Shown here piece after piece: positions 28,451 through 41,154 of a stretch of DNA of 64,000 nt. Origin of the DNA: Cyrtodaria siliqua (taxonomy: Eukaryota; Mollusca; Bivalvia; Adapedonta; Hiatellidae); NCBI GenBank assembly GCA_037043455.1, contig JAWPHD010001327.1:269350-333349 (forward strand). The letters run 5' to 3'. The position numbers were made by a program, and so were the translations under genes. The notes below the pieces were generated by a model. It had not been told where the DNA came from, searched no databases, and saw only the letters and a list, made by a program, of their open reading frames with translations. The first letter of the stretch is position 1, and each line of letters starts with the position of its first letter.

Positions 28451-31400
28451 ATTGAAAATAGTATACTCTATACTAGTATAGTGTAGTACTCTACAACAAT
28501 AATGAAAGTGTAGTACACTACAACAAATAATGAACTTGTATTACACTACAACAATTAATGAAAGTATAGTACACTACAACACTTAATGAAAGTGCAGTAT
28601 ACTACAACAAATAATGAAAGTGTAGTACACTACACCAAATAATTAACGTATATTACACTACTACAATTAATGAAAGTGTAGTACTTTACAACAATTAATG
28701 AAAGTGTAGTACACTACAAAAATTAATGAAAATGAAGTACACTACATAAATAATGAAAGTGTAGTACACTACAACAAATAATGAAAGTGCAGTACACTAT
28801 AACAATTAATAAAAGTGTACAACTTTACAAGAAATAACGAAATTGTAGTACATTATAACAAATAATAAAAGTGTGCTACTTTACAACAAATAATGAAAGT
28901 GTATTACACTATAACAATTAAGGTACTTACAATACACTATAACAACTAATGAACATGTAGTATACTACAACAATTAAAGAGCATGTAGTACACTACAACA
29001 AATAATGAACGTGTAGTACTCTAAAACAAATAATGAAAGTGTAGTACACTACAACAAATAATGAGCGTGTAGTACACTACAACAAATAATGAGCGTGTAG
29101 TACACTACAACAATTAATGAAAGTGTAGTACACTACAACACTTAATGAAAGTGTAGTATACTACAACAATTAATGAACGTGTAGTACTCTACAACAATTA
29201 ATGAAAGTTTAGTACACAACAACAAATAATGAAAATGTAGTACACTACAACAATTAATGACAGTATAGTACACTAAAACAAATAATGAACTTTTAGTACT
29301 CTACAAATAATAATGAAAGTGTAGTACACTACAACAATTAATGAAAGTGTAGTACACTACAACAAATAATGAGCGTGTAGTACACTACAACAAATAATGA
29401 AAGTGTAGTACACTACAATAAATAATGAGCGTGTAGTCAACTACAACAAATAATGAAAGTGTAGTACACTACAACAATTAATGAGCGTGTAGTACACTAC
29501 AACAATTAATGAACGTTTAGTACATTACAACAATTAAGGAACGTGCATTACACAACACCACTTAATGAACGTGTAGTACACTACCACAAATAAAGAACGG
29601 GTAGTACACTACAACAATTAATGAAGGTGAAACACTCTACAACAATCAATGAACGTGTAGAACACTACGACAATTAATGAACGTGTAGTACACTACGACA
29701 ATAAATGAACGTGTAGTACACTACAACAATTAATGAACGTGTAGTACACTACGACAATTAACGAAAGTGTAGTAACTACAACCACTAATGCACGTGTATT
29801 ACACAACAACACTAAATGAGCGTCTAGCACACTACAACAATTAAACAATTTATCTTCGTGAAGTACACTACAACGATTAATGCACCTGTAGTACACCATA
29901 ACAATTACTATACGTGTAGTACACTACAATAATAAATGTACGTGTAGTACACTAAACGATTTATCTACGTGTAGTATACTACAGCAAGTAATGCACGTGT
30001 AATACACTATATCAAATAGAGAACTTGTATCTCACTACAACAATTAATGCACGTCTAATCACCATAACAATAAATGTACGTGCAGTACACTATACCAATT
30101 AATACACATGTAGTACGCTACAATAATAAATGTACGTATAGTACATTAAACAATTTATATACGTGCAGTACACTATAACAATGAATGCACATGTAGTACA
30201 CTGTAAAAATTAGAGAACGTGTATTATACTACAATAATTAATGCACGTGTAGTACAATATAACAAATAGAGAACGTGTAATACACTACAACAAATAATAC
30301 ACGTGTAGTACACTGCAACAATAAATGTACTTGCAGTACACTATAACAATTAATACAAGAATAGTACACCATAACAATAAATGTACGTGCAGTACACTGC
30401 AGCAATTAATACACGTGTAGTACACTACAATAATAAATGTACGTGTAGTACACTAAACAAAATAATACACCTGTAGTACCCTATAACAATTAGAGAACGT
30501 GTAGTACATTACAACACCTAATGCACGTGTAAAACACCATAACAATAAATGTTTGTGCAGTACTCTATAACAATTAATACACGTGTAGAACACTAGAATA
30601 ATAAATGTACGTGTAGTACACTACAATACTATATATGCGTGTAGTACACTACCATAATAAATACACTATAACAATTAAGGTACTTGCAGTACACTATAAC
30701 AATTAAGGTACATGCAGTACACTATAACAATTAATAGTAATTAAGGTACGTATAGTACTCTATAACAATTGAGGTACGTGCAGTACACTATAAAAATTAA
30801 GGTACGAGCAGTACTCTATAACTATTAATGTATGTGCAGTACACTATAACAATTATGGCACGTGCAGTTATCTATAACAATTAAGGTACGTGCAGTACAC
30901 TATAGCAATTAAGTTACGAGCAGTACTCTATAACTATTAATGTATGTGCAGTACACTATAACAATTATGGCACGTGCAGTTATCTATAACAATTAAGGTA
31001 CGTGTAGTACACTATAACAATTAAGGTACTTGCTTTACACTATAATAATTAAGGTACGTGTAGTACTCTGTAACAATTAAGGTACGTGCAATACACTATA
31101 ACAATGAGGGTACTTGCAGTACACTATAACAATTAAGATACTTGAAGTACTCTATAATAATTAAGGTACTTCAGTACACTATAACAATTAAGATTCGTGC
31201 AGTACTCTATAAAAATTAAGGTACGTGCAGTACACTATAACAATTAAGGTACGTGCAGTACATTATAACAATTAAGGTACGTGCAGAACACTATATCAAT
31301 TAATAACAATTAAGGTACTTGTAGTACTCTCTAACACTTAAGGTACGTGCAGTACTCTATAACAATTAAGGTACGTGCAGTACTCTATAACAATTAAGGT

Positions 31401-31680
31401 ACTTGCAGTATACTAGAGCAATTAATGAACGTGTAGAACAATATACCAATTAGTGCACGTATAGTACGCTACAACAATTAGTGCACGTATAGTCAGTCCA
31501 CTGAAACAATTAGTGCACGTATAGTACACTAAAACAATTAATATTCGTGTAGTAAACTACACCAATTATTCTACGTGTAATGCACTACACCAATTAATGA
31601 ACGTGTAGAGCACTATACCAATTAATTGACGTGTAGCGCACTACATCAATTAATAAACGTACACTATGCCAACTAAATTA
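28451..31680 (+). repeat. 27-28-bp minisatellite, main block
   Basis: Well over 100 units of the type 'GTGTAGTACACTACAACAAT' plus 'TAATGAAA'. Three zones are visible: 28.5-29.9 kb with 'AACAATTAATGAACGTG', 29.9-30.65 kb with 'AATAAATGTACGTG', and 30.65-31.4 kb with 'AACAATTAAGGTACGTGCAG'. The last ten units return to 'CACCAATTAAT'. The palindromic core 'GTAGTACACTAC'/'CAGTACACTATA' is kept in most units while flanks vary. No transcription unit is apparent. Confidence 0.93.
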
Positions 31681-32604
31681 ATATTTAATGGTAATATAAA
31701 TACAAATCATTGTTGTTGTTTATCATGCTGACGTTTTGTAAAATGTTAATTTAATATGTCATGTCTCTAGAGGCCAAAGGCGTACTATTTACGTGTAATT
31801 TTGTGGCAATACGTGTCATGTATGTCATAACAAGACGATTGTTTGGGATCGACAGTCCCAAGTGACTAAATTCGATTTAATGATTTTAGAGTTGAACCAT
31901 CTAGAGAAATAGAGATTTATATCAATGAATTCAATCAAGTTGTATTTCTTTGAACTATGATAGGAATATTATAAACGCCCACTCGTGCGATTAATACTTA
32001 TTTTGATATGTCATTAAGCTATCTAAGTCTAGGTTGTTATAGGCGATATATAGCCTGGCGGGGATTCTTTTATTTAGACTGTCTAGTTGTTTTGAGATAA
32101 CTAGTTGTTTTGAGATAAAACAAGAGTAGGAGGGAGGATTGGTGAACCCTAGAACATGATGATGTCTCACTCCTTCAAATATGTCATTATGTATATTTAT
32201 GTGTAATTGTTATTGAAAATGAGAGTTTTTTAGGGCTACATTCAACAAATAATATATAGAGGTTATTTTACTTCGGGGATCGGTTACAGGGAAATTCTTC
32301 GCGAGTTGGTAGGCGTGTGGTTCTTTTCACGAATGAAGTTATGCGAGTGAATGAAAAAACACAACTCCTCAATGTCTAACAAAATATCTCCATTGTTTCT
32401 TAAAGCTACAGAGTCCCTATACCAATCGATTTCTTCTTTGTAGGCGTGTCTTTATTTGTAACTTCATGTTTACCAGCTCATGTCGAAATCGGGCATTTAA
32501 GCGAGCAAATATAGCGCAAGAAATCATTTACTGTATATATATCGACCAGTGCACATCGTACCTATATACAAGTAACAGTAATTTTACAGAAAAAAAAAAG
32601 TTAG
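31681..32604. other. Gene-free interval after the minisatellite
   Basis: Mostly unique AT-rich DNA. 'GGCGTGTGGTTCTTTTCA' at 32308-32325 occurs inverted near 39115-39130, hinting at a dispersed repeat. No coding region is supported. Confidence 0.5.
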
Positions 32605-32680
32605 CTTCTTTCGGGGCTCGAACACACGACCTTCTGATTCCAAGTCCGGTGCTGTATCCACTGAACTACAACACTAATTG
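32605..32680 (-). repeat. tRNA-like sequence, probably SINE-derived
   Basis: On the - strand the segment has an A-box-like 'TAGTTCAGTGGATA', an anticodon-like loop in 'GGACTTGGAATC' and a B box 'GTTCGAGCCC'. The anticodon stem pairs poorly and the acceptor arms do not match well, so a functional tRNA is unlikely. It is more probably the tRNA-derived head of a SINE or a tRNA pseudogene. Confidence 0.45.
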
Positions 32681-32954
32681 AGAAAAATAATATACTACTA
32701 ATATATAATATATTATGAGGCAAAATAACTTAACATATTTGAACGCAACTAAAGATGGATCAATAAATATGCAGTCCATATTGTCGCACGTGTAAATTAA
32801 CATTGCCTGGTGTAATACTGTATCGTATCAATATGAAACTAATACTTCGCCTCAAATCAACCATATCTCGACTTGTTATCTAGCAAAATTTCAGGTCGGC
32901 CGGAAATTCAAGATGGCCGCCACGGCTAAAAATAAGGTCAAGCTTCAAGGTCAT

Positions 32955-34000
32955 TGACCTCTTGTTAATTATTCTATTATTAATAGTATGTAAGACAAAA
33001 ACACAATCGATTGTTCTTTTGTGTTGCCTAAATCCGAATTGATTGTCTGACAATAAATGGTTTTCTTCTGTCCATTTACGTAAACGGTAACTTATCTAAC
33101 ACATGTGAAAATATTTTCGAAAATATACTAGTGAGCATTATTCCTCTATAATTATTTATATCGTTTTTATCCACCCGTTTTGGTACAGGTATCAATATAC
33201 CCTTTGTCCAGGAATCAGGATAGTAACAATTATTATACATGTAATTAAAAAGTTTACACAAAATTGGTGACAATATATTACCAGCTTCAATAAATATTTC
33301 GGGTATCAATAGGTCCTCTCCCCCATGTTTTCTTCTTTTTAACCTTTGAATTGCTTTTTGAATTGAATTGAATTGAATGTTGTTTAACGGCTCATCAACA
33401 CAGTATAGGTTATTTAGAGCCGCCCCAGAGAGAGGGGAAGGATACATAGGAATCCGGGAACCTGCCCTACTCTTATTATCGAATAGATTCCTATGGTTCT
33501 TTAACGTGCTCGAAGGATAGACCGATACACGGGACCGCCCGGTTTACGTCCCCATCCGACGGACGAGGCTAAGGTAAAGTGTCTTGCCCAAGAACACACC
33601 GACGGAACTCAGTGGCACCACGGAGGATTGAACCCGGGGCCTCCGGTTACAAATCCGCCGCGCTACCGACTGCGCCACGCCAGCCCCTGAATTGCTTTTT
33701 GAACCTCGTCTATGCTAAATTGACAGTCAAATTGTTCTACAACATTTATGTGCAAGTCATTTTGATATAAGAATGTTTCGATATCCGCATTTTTGTATAT
33801 ATCGTCGGCCGAGAATAAGTCTTTAAAATGGTTAAAAAAGATCATCCGCAGAAATATTAGTATTATTTTTATTTTGCTTTTTAAATTTACGAACATAGTC
33901 CCAAAATGATATACAACTTCTTTGGTTGATTTTTGGCAGCATTTTGTAGCATGTCTATTTGATTTGTTTTATATTTTGCTTTTGCTCGCCGTTTTGCAAG
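32955..34000 (-). pseudogene. LINE reverse transcriptase fragment (Jockey/CR1-like)
   Basis: The - strand reads the finger/palm part of a non-LTR reverse transcriptase: 'NHFKDLFSADDIYKNADI' (33830), 'FSIDEVQKAIQ' (33720), then after a SINE 'RLKRRKHGGEDLLIPEIF' (33345), 'WTKGILIPVPKRVDKNDI' (33205), 'NNYRGIMLTSIFSKIF' and 'SDNQFGFRQHKRTIDCVF' (33040). The catalytic YxDD region is absent because sequence homology ends at ~32955, where another repeat starts. At least two frameshifts are present. Jockey/CR1-type is judged from wording of these motifs only. Confidence 0.88.
33363..33687 (-). mobile_element. tRNA-Thr-derived SINE inside the LINE fragment
   Basis: Read on the - strand the head is 'GGGGCTGGCGTGGCGCAGTC' with a TGT anticodon loop (GATTTGTAAC) and B box 'GGTTCAATCC', i.e. 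tRNA-Thr-like. The middle contains 'CTTGGGCAAGACACTTTACC', which recalls a conserved invertebrate SINE domain. The tail is (TTCAA)n. TGAATTGCTTTTTGAA duplicates flank it at 33347-33362 and 33688-33703, and the reverse transcriptase frame is continuous once the insert is discounted. Confidence 0.95.
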
Positions 34001-34004
34001 TAAA

Positions 34005-37000
34005 CATCTCTGAAACCACTGGGCGAAATTGCATAAGACTTCACATGAACGATTTCTTGGTGGTTATCTCTCAATGTTATTCAAAATCTGGCAATCAACC
34101 CAGAACTCGGGTTGGCATGCCAACAGTAGGAAATATACAAATGTGCGATATAGTCCTGCAGTTTTATATTCCAGAAAAGTCCATTATAAACCCTTACTAA
34201 ACACAGGGCGTATATATGATGGGGATATGACACGGCACTACAAACGCTGTATTCAACTGAAAACACTTGTCGTCCAAGTAAGTTTATCGATTATATGCTG
34301 CATTTATCGATTTTTACTACGCCTATCGTGGCGGTTTGCGAGGCCTCGATGTACGGCACGCCCATTTACATTGCAAACAGACATTATATGTCCTTGTTTT
34401 AGTGATTTTTCTATATATTTTACATTGTCAGAAAGCCAAATAATTAACCTTTCTAATGATGTAATTTTATTCCAAATAACATAAAGAGGTAAAATCTCGA
34501 GTTGGAAAGGAAATATATCACATTTTTTTCTTTTCTTAAAGCGTTTACGCATATCATCGTGTGTTTATTGTTTTGGTTACATGTATTGTTTAATGAATAT
34601 TTACATAAGACGCATGGTTAGAAAGCCAAACAAATAACCTTTCTATTGTGGATGTTATTTCGAACAATTTCTTCAACGGTTAAATGACTGAGGAGAATCT
34701 CGTGTCGGTAAACAAATTAAAGCGTTGCCGCAAACATCAAGCGGTTCTTTTTATTCAGTCTAGATAATGTTTGTGACTATAACAATACATTTAAAAGATT
34801 TATTAAGTGAGCAAAATTAAATTATCTTTTTTAACTTTTCTATAGATGTTTGTTAACAACAACTGGTATAACCTCGACTGCATTGTGTGAGCAATAAAGA
34901 ATCGTGTGATTAATGTATTTTATTGGCATATCGATTGAGTAATTAACAAACACACATGTATCAATAAAAAAAAGTAAGACCGGCAAACATGGTAATGATA
35001 ATTGAAACAACACATTAGTATTCTTCTCGGTTTTAAAGTCGGCTGATTTAGTCGTTTAACTAGCTAAAATTGTTGACAAAATCTAATTGCAATGATTATA
35101 AAATGCTCCCATTTCCAAGTTAGTTGCTGCGAAACGTAATTATAAGTTTCCTTTTCACGATTTGCGTGGGTTGTTCGTGGTTTTAGCAAGTTTTTAATTG
35201 CTTTTTTTAGTGTTTTGTTCTCAAACCAGGATGTGTGAAATTTCGATGAGAAAAAGATGACCGACGTCCGTGCAGTTTCTTGTTTGTTTGTTTTATACGC
35301 CTTTCAATTATTTTTAAATTTATTTGTCGATTTTTGTTTATCATACAAAACATATGCAATTTGTGTTTGGTGTAGTTTTTAAGTGGGTTATGACTTTGAT
35401 TTCAACTAATATATTTTTTTTAGCTTGGCCATTTTGAACGTGTTTTTTTTTTCTCCTGGATTAGCATGTGTATTTTATGGAAGGGTAAACCTTTTTTTTT
35501 CAATTAAAACGTACCTGCTGATGACTGCAAGTAATAACATACATATTGAAATTATGTTTAGGGTAGTTTTTAAGTGGATAATGATTTTGATTTTAGCAAA
35601 AACAATTATTTTAACTTCGCCATTTTGAAAAAAAAAAAGATTCTTGGATCAACATGTATATTTTATGGAAGGGTAATTTTTTTTTTCACTTACACAGTAC
35701 CTTTTGATGATTGCATGTAATAACAGACATACTGAAATAGTGTTTCGGATAGTTTTTAAGTGGATTATAACTTTCATTTTAACAAAAAAAATTGTTTAAA
35801 CTTGGCCATTTTGAAAAAAAATAATTCTCTTGGATCAACATGTATATTTTATGAAAGGGTAAGCTTTTTTTCTCAATTGAACCGTAGCTGTTGATGCTTG
35901 CATGTAATAACAGACATATTGAAATTGTGTTTAGGGTAGTTTTAAAGTGGGTTATTATGACTTTGATTTTAACAACTTACCCACTTAAAAACTACCCTAA
36001 ACACAATTTCAATATGTATTTTATTTCTTGCAATCATCAACAGGTACGGTTTAATTGAGAGAAAAAAATAACCTTTCCATAAAATATACATGCCAATCCA
36101 GGAGAGAGAAAAAAACACGTTCAAAATGCCAAGTTAAAAATATATAAATATTGTTCAGATCAAAATCATAATCCACTTTAAACCTACACCAAACTCAAAT
36201 TGCATATGTTTTGTACGATAAACAAAGATCGACAATATATACAAAAAGCGTGAAAGGCGTATAAAAAAAAGACTGCACGAACGTCGGTCATCTTTTTTTC
36301 ACACATCCTGGTTTGAGAACAAAACACAAAATAAAGCCATTAAAATGTGCTAAAAACACGAACATCCCGCGCACACCGTCAATTACGTTTTGCAGCAACT
36401 AATTTGGAAATGAGAGCATTCTATAATCATTGCAATTAGATTTAGTCAACAATTTTAGCTGGTTAAAAGACTAAATCAGCCGACTTCAAAACCAAGAAGA
36501 AAACAAACAAACACTAATAATGTGTTGTTCAAATTATCATTAACACGTTTGTGGGTCTTACTTTCTTTTATTGATACATGTGTGTTAGTTAATTACTCAA
36601 TCGATATGCCAATAGAATACATTAATCACACGATTCTTAATTTCTCACACAATGCAGTGGAGGTTTTACCAGTTGTGGTTAACAAACATCTATAGAAAAA
36701 TTAAAGAGATAATTTAATTTTGCTCACTTAATAAATCTTTTAAATGTATTGTTAACGTCACAAACATTATCTACTCTGAAAAAAAAAAGAATCTCTTGAT
36801 GATTGCGGCAACGATTTTATTTTGTTTACCTACTCGAGATTCTCCTTTGTTCTTTGAAGAAATTGTTCGAAATAACATCAATCAATAGAAAGGTTATTTG
36901 TTTGGCTTTCTAACCATGCATCTTATGTAAATATTCATTAAACAATACATGTAACCAAAACAAGAAACACACGGTGATGTGCGTAAACGCTTTAAGAAAA

Positions 37001-37546
37001 TAAAAAATGCGATATATTTCCTTTCCGACTCGAGATTTTACCTCTTTATTTAATCATTATTTGGAATAAAATTACATCATTAGAAAGGTTATTTATTTGG
37101 CTTTCTGGCAATGTAAAATATATAAAAAATCAGTAAAACAAGGACATATGTCTGTTTGCAATGTAGATGGATGTGCAGTACATCGAGGCCTCGCAAACCG
37201 CCACGATAAGCGTAGTAAAAATCGATAAATGCAGCATATAATCGATAAACTTACCTGGACGACAAGTGTTTTCCGTTGAATACAGTGCTTGTACTGCCGT
37301 GTCATATCTCCGTCATATATAAAGCCTTGTGTTTAGTAAGGGTTTATAATGGACTTTTCTGGAATATAAAACTGCAGCACTATATCCCACCTTCCTATTT
37401 TTTCCTTCTGTTGGCATGCCAACCCGAGTTCTGGGTTGATTGCCACATTTTGAATAACATTGAGAGATAACCACCAAGAAATCGTTCCTGTGAAATTCCT
37501 GTGAAGTCTTATGCACTTTCGCCCAGTGGTTTCAGAGATGTTGTTT
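34005..37546. mobile_element. 3.5-kb fold-back (long inverted repeat) element
   Basis: The left arm from 34005 and right arm ending 37546 are reverse complements, starting AACATCTCTGAAACCACTGG. They meet near 35970 ('CTTACCCACTTAAAAACTAC'). The arms are unequal, ~1.96 kb and ~1.57 kb, because the left has more copies of the ~170-bp internal unit (35385-35960). Shared landmarks include 'CAACCCAGAACTCGGGTTGG', 'AACACTTGTCGTCCA' and 'TGTTATTTCGAACAATTTC'. No transposase frame is present. A related truncated copy lies in the Polinton at 15.6 kb. Confidence 0.9.
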
Positions 37547-38479
37547 AAATGTTTACGATGACGACGGAAGACTACAGCGACGGACGAAGTCTGACGACGG
37601 ACAAAATAGCGATAAAAACATAGGTTTTATAAAGTTATAGATAGTTGACAACACAAAGGACTTTACTGTTTAGCATAAAATAATCGAGTTCACGGATGAG
37701 CATAATTTAAAAATGCATTAATTCTTGCGAACTGGTTCTTTGACACAAAACCCTTTTACTTACCTGATGTGAAATAATATTGTAGAAGTTTTCGTCATAA
37801 AAACGGGGTATATGCATGTATTTTGTTCATAATATGCGCAAAATTAAAGTACGCTTCATGGATTAACAATTTGTTCTGGTGCATTTTCAGACGTTTTCCG
37901 AAGTGTTTTCCAAAAGTACCAACTTTCACAAAAAATTATTATCAGTCGAGGGTAGCTTACATTTTTTTGCGTTCGAATGCGTTTTCTTTGGTAGAAAATG
38001 GTTAAGAAATAAAAATCTTATCGGACTCTGAAGCTTTCAATGTGGGCGAATGTTTACAATTTTTTCTGCAAGAATTAGCAATAATGACGTCATAGGTCAT
38101 GTGGTATAGTCACCCTGGTCACTGGTGCGACGATATCACTTTTGTCTGATACTAAAAATATGTCACTGAGAAATCCTTATAAATCACTGATAGGTATATA
38201 CTAAACAGGTTTATTGCCAGATCGGTCAGTGGCAAAAGAGCGAACACCACTATTCATAGATAGGATCGAGTAAAGAATCATTTGGACTTTTAGCTTATTT
38301 TAACCAACATTTTCCAGGTCTTTTTGAATTGGGATAGATATGATTATATATAAGATTATAAATTGTGTCATACGTGACCATACGTTACCATAATACATAT
38401 TTAAAATTCTGTATACAATTAAATATTTTCTGTGCAATTTGTGTCAATAAAACACATTTTTTCCAGATACAGTTTTTAT
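37547..38479. other. Gene-free interval with a GACGACGGA tail
   Basis: It starts with 'GACGACGGAAGACTACAGCG' and 'CTGACGACGGACAA', the kind of tail seen at 18380, so the fold-back element may be part of a larger composite repeat. The rest is AT-rich without recognised genes. Confidence 0.5.
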
Positions 38480-38945
38480 AATCGTGCATGTCGATTGTTA
38501 CTCTGTAAATTGAACAATTCTGGCAATAATTTTGTCTGATTTCCATGTAATTGACGGAATGCAAAATATGTGTTTTGTAAGTGTTAAATACATTTGTATA
38601 AATATGAATGCCTGAGTTCACTTCATCTTGCACGTATATCAGTTATCCTATCATCCATATTTTAAGCAGATACGTGAAGTGATACACAAAGGCAGTTACT
38701 TCATAGCAGACACGGAAACGTTGTTGTATATCACATTTTAGAAATCATTATAAAAAAAATACTATTTTAGAGTAATGTTTATTCTTCCCGTTTGTAAAAT
38801 ACATCATTTTTCATTTACCCTTATTAGGAATTTTCTATGTGTGAAAAGATTCACGATTTCTAAGTGGAAGAAAGCTCGTAATCACTAATATAATTAACTA
38901 AAACGAACACTAACCTAACTAGCTATTACGTTGAGTCATGACAAA
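38480..38945 (+). repeat. Dispersed repeat, copy 1 (pair with 61975-62415)
   Basis: About 460 bp aligns collinearly, at moderate identity, with 61975-62415. Shared blocks are 'TTTCCATGTAATTGA.GGAA', 'TTGCAAGTGTT'-like, 'ATTTGTAAAATA', 'ATGTGAAAA' and 'CTCGTAATCA', then 'TAAAACGAACAC'. No coding is evident. Confidence 0.7.
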
Positions 38946-39391
38946 CCATGGAATCTTTTGTCGAGAACACAAAGCGAAAGAGTTTTAATTGAAATTGTAC
39001 AAAAACCGATTTAAAATGTAATAAATATATTATATAACTTTTGAGACTGATTCTACGGAAATTCCTCACTAGACGTATTTTGTTAATCACTTATTCACAT
39101 CCGCGTTTTTATGAAAAGAACCACACGCCTATCATCGAGTGAAGGATTTCCATATAACTGCACCAGCATGTACATAATCGCTATATTAGTTCACCTGTGT
39201 TGTGCTTTTACAAGCGATAGGATTATGATTACATATTCATGCAGATACAGAAGCGTACAAATATGAGTTGTCGATGAAAGAAAAACAAGCTCAACAACAT
39301 ATCCTCTGTCATTATACCAATAGTGTTTAACTGTTGTAATCGGATTTAGTTTCGAACCACTATAAATCGTGCATTCATGCAACTATATATA

Positions 39392-39846
39392 CTGAAGCGA
39401 AAAAGAAACGCAACTCGGGAATTTCCGCTATATATTGTATACACACTTAAATCCACATAATATTCCAAAGAAATACCAAGATGTTTTGTAAAAAAAAGAG
39501 TTGCAGTTAGTTAGAGAATGGACACAACTGTGATGCTGTAGACGTTTTAATCACAGTACACTTTGTATCAAGAAATTCATAAAGGTTGAAGTTGTTCGTT
39601 GACAAATTGAGCCATTTCAGTACTGTATAATATAACGTAACGAGTTTGCAAAATGTTGCATCCTAAGTTTGCTATGCTTGAGCCAAACGCGTAAGGAATA
39701 TTTTTGCTGTGTTGTTTTAGTATTATTTTTCCGAAAGGAAAGCTCTTACGTAGCCATGTACCACTCGATTAACAGCAACATATTATACATACAAATTACA
39801 ATATATAGTGGACATTCCCGAGTTTCTTTCTTCTTTTTCGTTTCAG
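39392..39846 (+). mobile_element. TA-flanked MITE, host copy
   Basis: The termini are CTGAAGCGAAAAAGAAACGC and, inverted, 'CTGAAACGAAAAAGAAGAAA', with 'CTCGGGAA' next in each. TA lies on both sides (39390-39391 and 39847-39848). The interior is the reverse of the copy at 12253-12654. Tc1/mariner-type mobilisation is inferred from TA duplication; no transposase frame remains. Confidence 0.88.
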
Positions 39847-39875
39847 TACATCTATGACAATATGCGGATACATGC

Positions 39876-39968
39876 ATACACACACACACACACATAACAT
39901 ACATACATACATACATACATGCTACATACATACATACATACATACATACATACATACATACAAACATA
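39876..39968. repeat. Microsatellites (CA)n and (CATA)n
   Basis: An 'ACACACAC' run is followed by about 15 'CATA' units with one short interruption ('GCTA'). Confidence 0.97.
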
Positions 39969-40835
39969 TATACATAGTTCTCAGAAACCGATCATTTAAC
40001 AACATATGTATCATATTAAAAAAATAGCTATATTAAAGTTTGAAGACATGACATTACAAAGCACATTAATATAAATAATAGCATCATACAAACGATTATA
40101 CATCATTACAAAATATCCAATTTCAGACTTTGCACCTGCTTCACTGAAATCAATATAACAAAAAAGCTAAAAACAAAAAATGATAGGTAACACACACCGT
40201 ATAAAATAAGTGAGTACCATCATATCATAAGTTAGTTCTAAAAATAAAACGTCGCAATATCACTCAGTCTCTGAAAACATAGATTTTTTTATCAATTTTA
40301 AATTTGTTCATTTTTTTTTCTATTATCAGATTACATTAAGAAAAAAACAGCTTAACATTACGTGGTATCCGTTATCCAATCCTGGTAATATAATCTTTGC
40401 CATTGCTTATTGGAATTAATACGAGACCACGACTAAGTTTTAGTTGAGGCTTGATGTTTATTGCAAATTTTATCAAGAACATATTCTGATTTTTTTATTA
40501 ATGTTTGGTCTAAATTATTTCCCAAGTTTTTATAAGCTTAAGCAAATAAAATAGCACATAAAGTCTCAAGTGAACTTTAACGACAGAAAGACAAGAAGTC
40601 AAACATTTGGAGATGCTTTAAATATTGACTCTCTTTTATGTGATTGAGTAAATCTGATTGAGCTAAAGAATTAAGAAACGTTAAATATCTTAAATGGCAT
40701 TGTTCTCAATCGTCGTACGAGTTGTCCAGTGTTCTCTCACTCGTCATACACACATATAAAGGTACTTTCATCAATTTCCACAATTGTACCAGTACTACCG
40801 TCTGAGCAAAATACCTGGCGAGTGAGTTACAAGAA
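39969..40835. other. Gene-free AT-rich interval
   Basis: No gene or strong repeat was recognised. Confidence 0.6.
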
Positions 40836-40980
40836 TCTTTCATGGTTATCCGGTGAAGATGGGGAATTCCAACCCGAGATATAACTGTTTTAATCGGAAC
40901 CGAGGCTGTGCTGAGGTTTTGATTACAACAGTTATACCGAGGGTTGAAATGTCCCTATCTGAACCGGATACCAATGATTG
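40836..40980. repeat. 145-bp imperfect palindrome
   Basis: The left arm 'GGTTATCCGGTGAAGATGGG ... ATATAACTGTTTTAATC' pairs with the right arm ending 'ATCTGAACCGGATACCAATG'. The centre is 'GGAACCGAGGCTGTGCTGAG'. It is probably a short fold-back element. Confidence 0.75.
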
Positions 40981-41154
40981 ATTCCTTTTCTTGCATATAC
41001 TTTACGTTATGCGCGTTTACGTCGCCAACTACTAATGTTTTACATGTTTATATATACAATGACGTCAAGTACATGTCATTGTTGATATCAGCATATGGAA
41101 AGCCTCGACTGTCTTCTGTTGGCCTTTTGCATTTTGTGCAGTACGATTTGTAAG

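Noticed and set aside
27776..31680. CRISPR-like array of short regular repeats
   Set aside because: Repeats are contiguous with no unique spacers, units vary continuously, there are no cas genes, and the context is eukaryotic.
32605..32680. Functional tRNA gene
   Set aside because: A and B boxes are present but the anticodon stem and acceptor pairing are poor; it fits a SINE head or pseudogene better.
39746..39967. Frame encoding repeated MYVC
   Set aside because: It is translated (CATA)n microsatellite.
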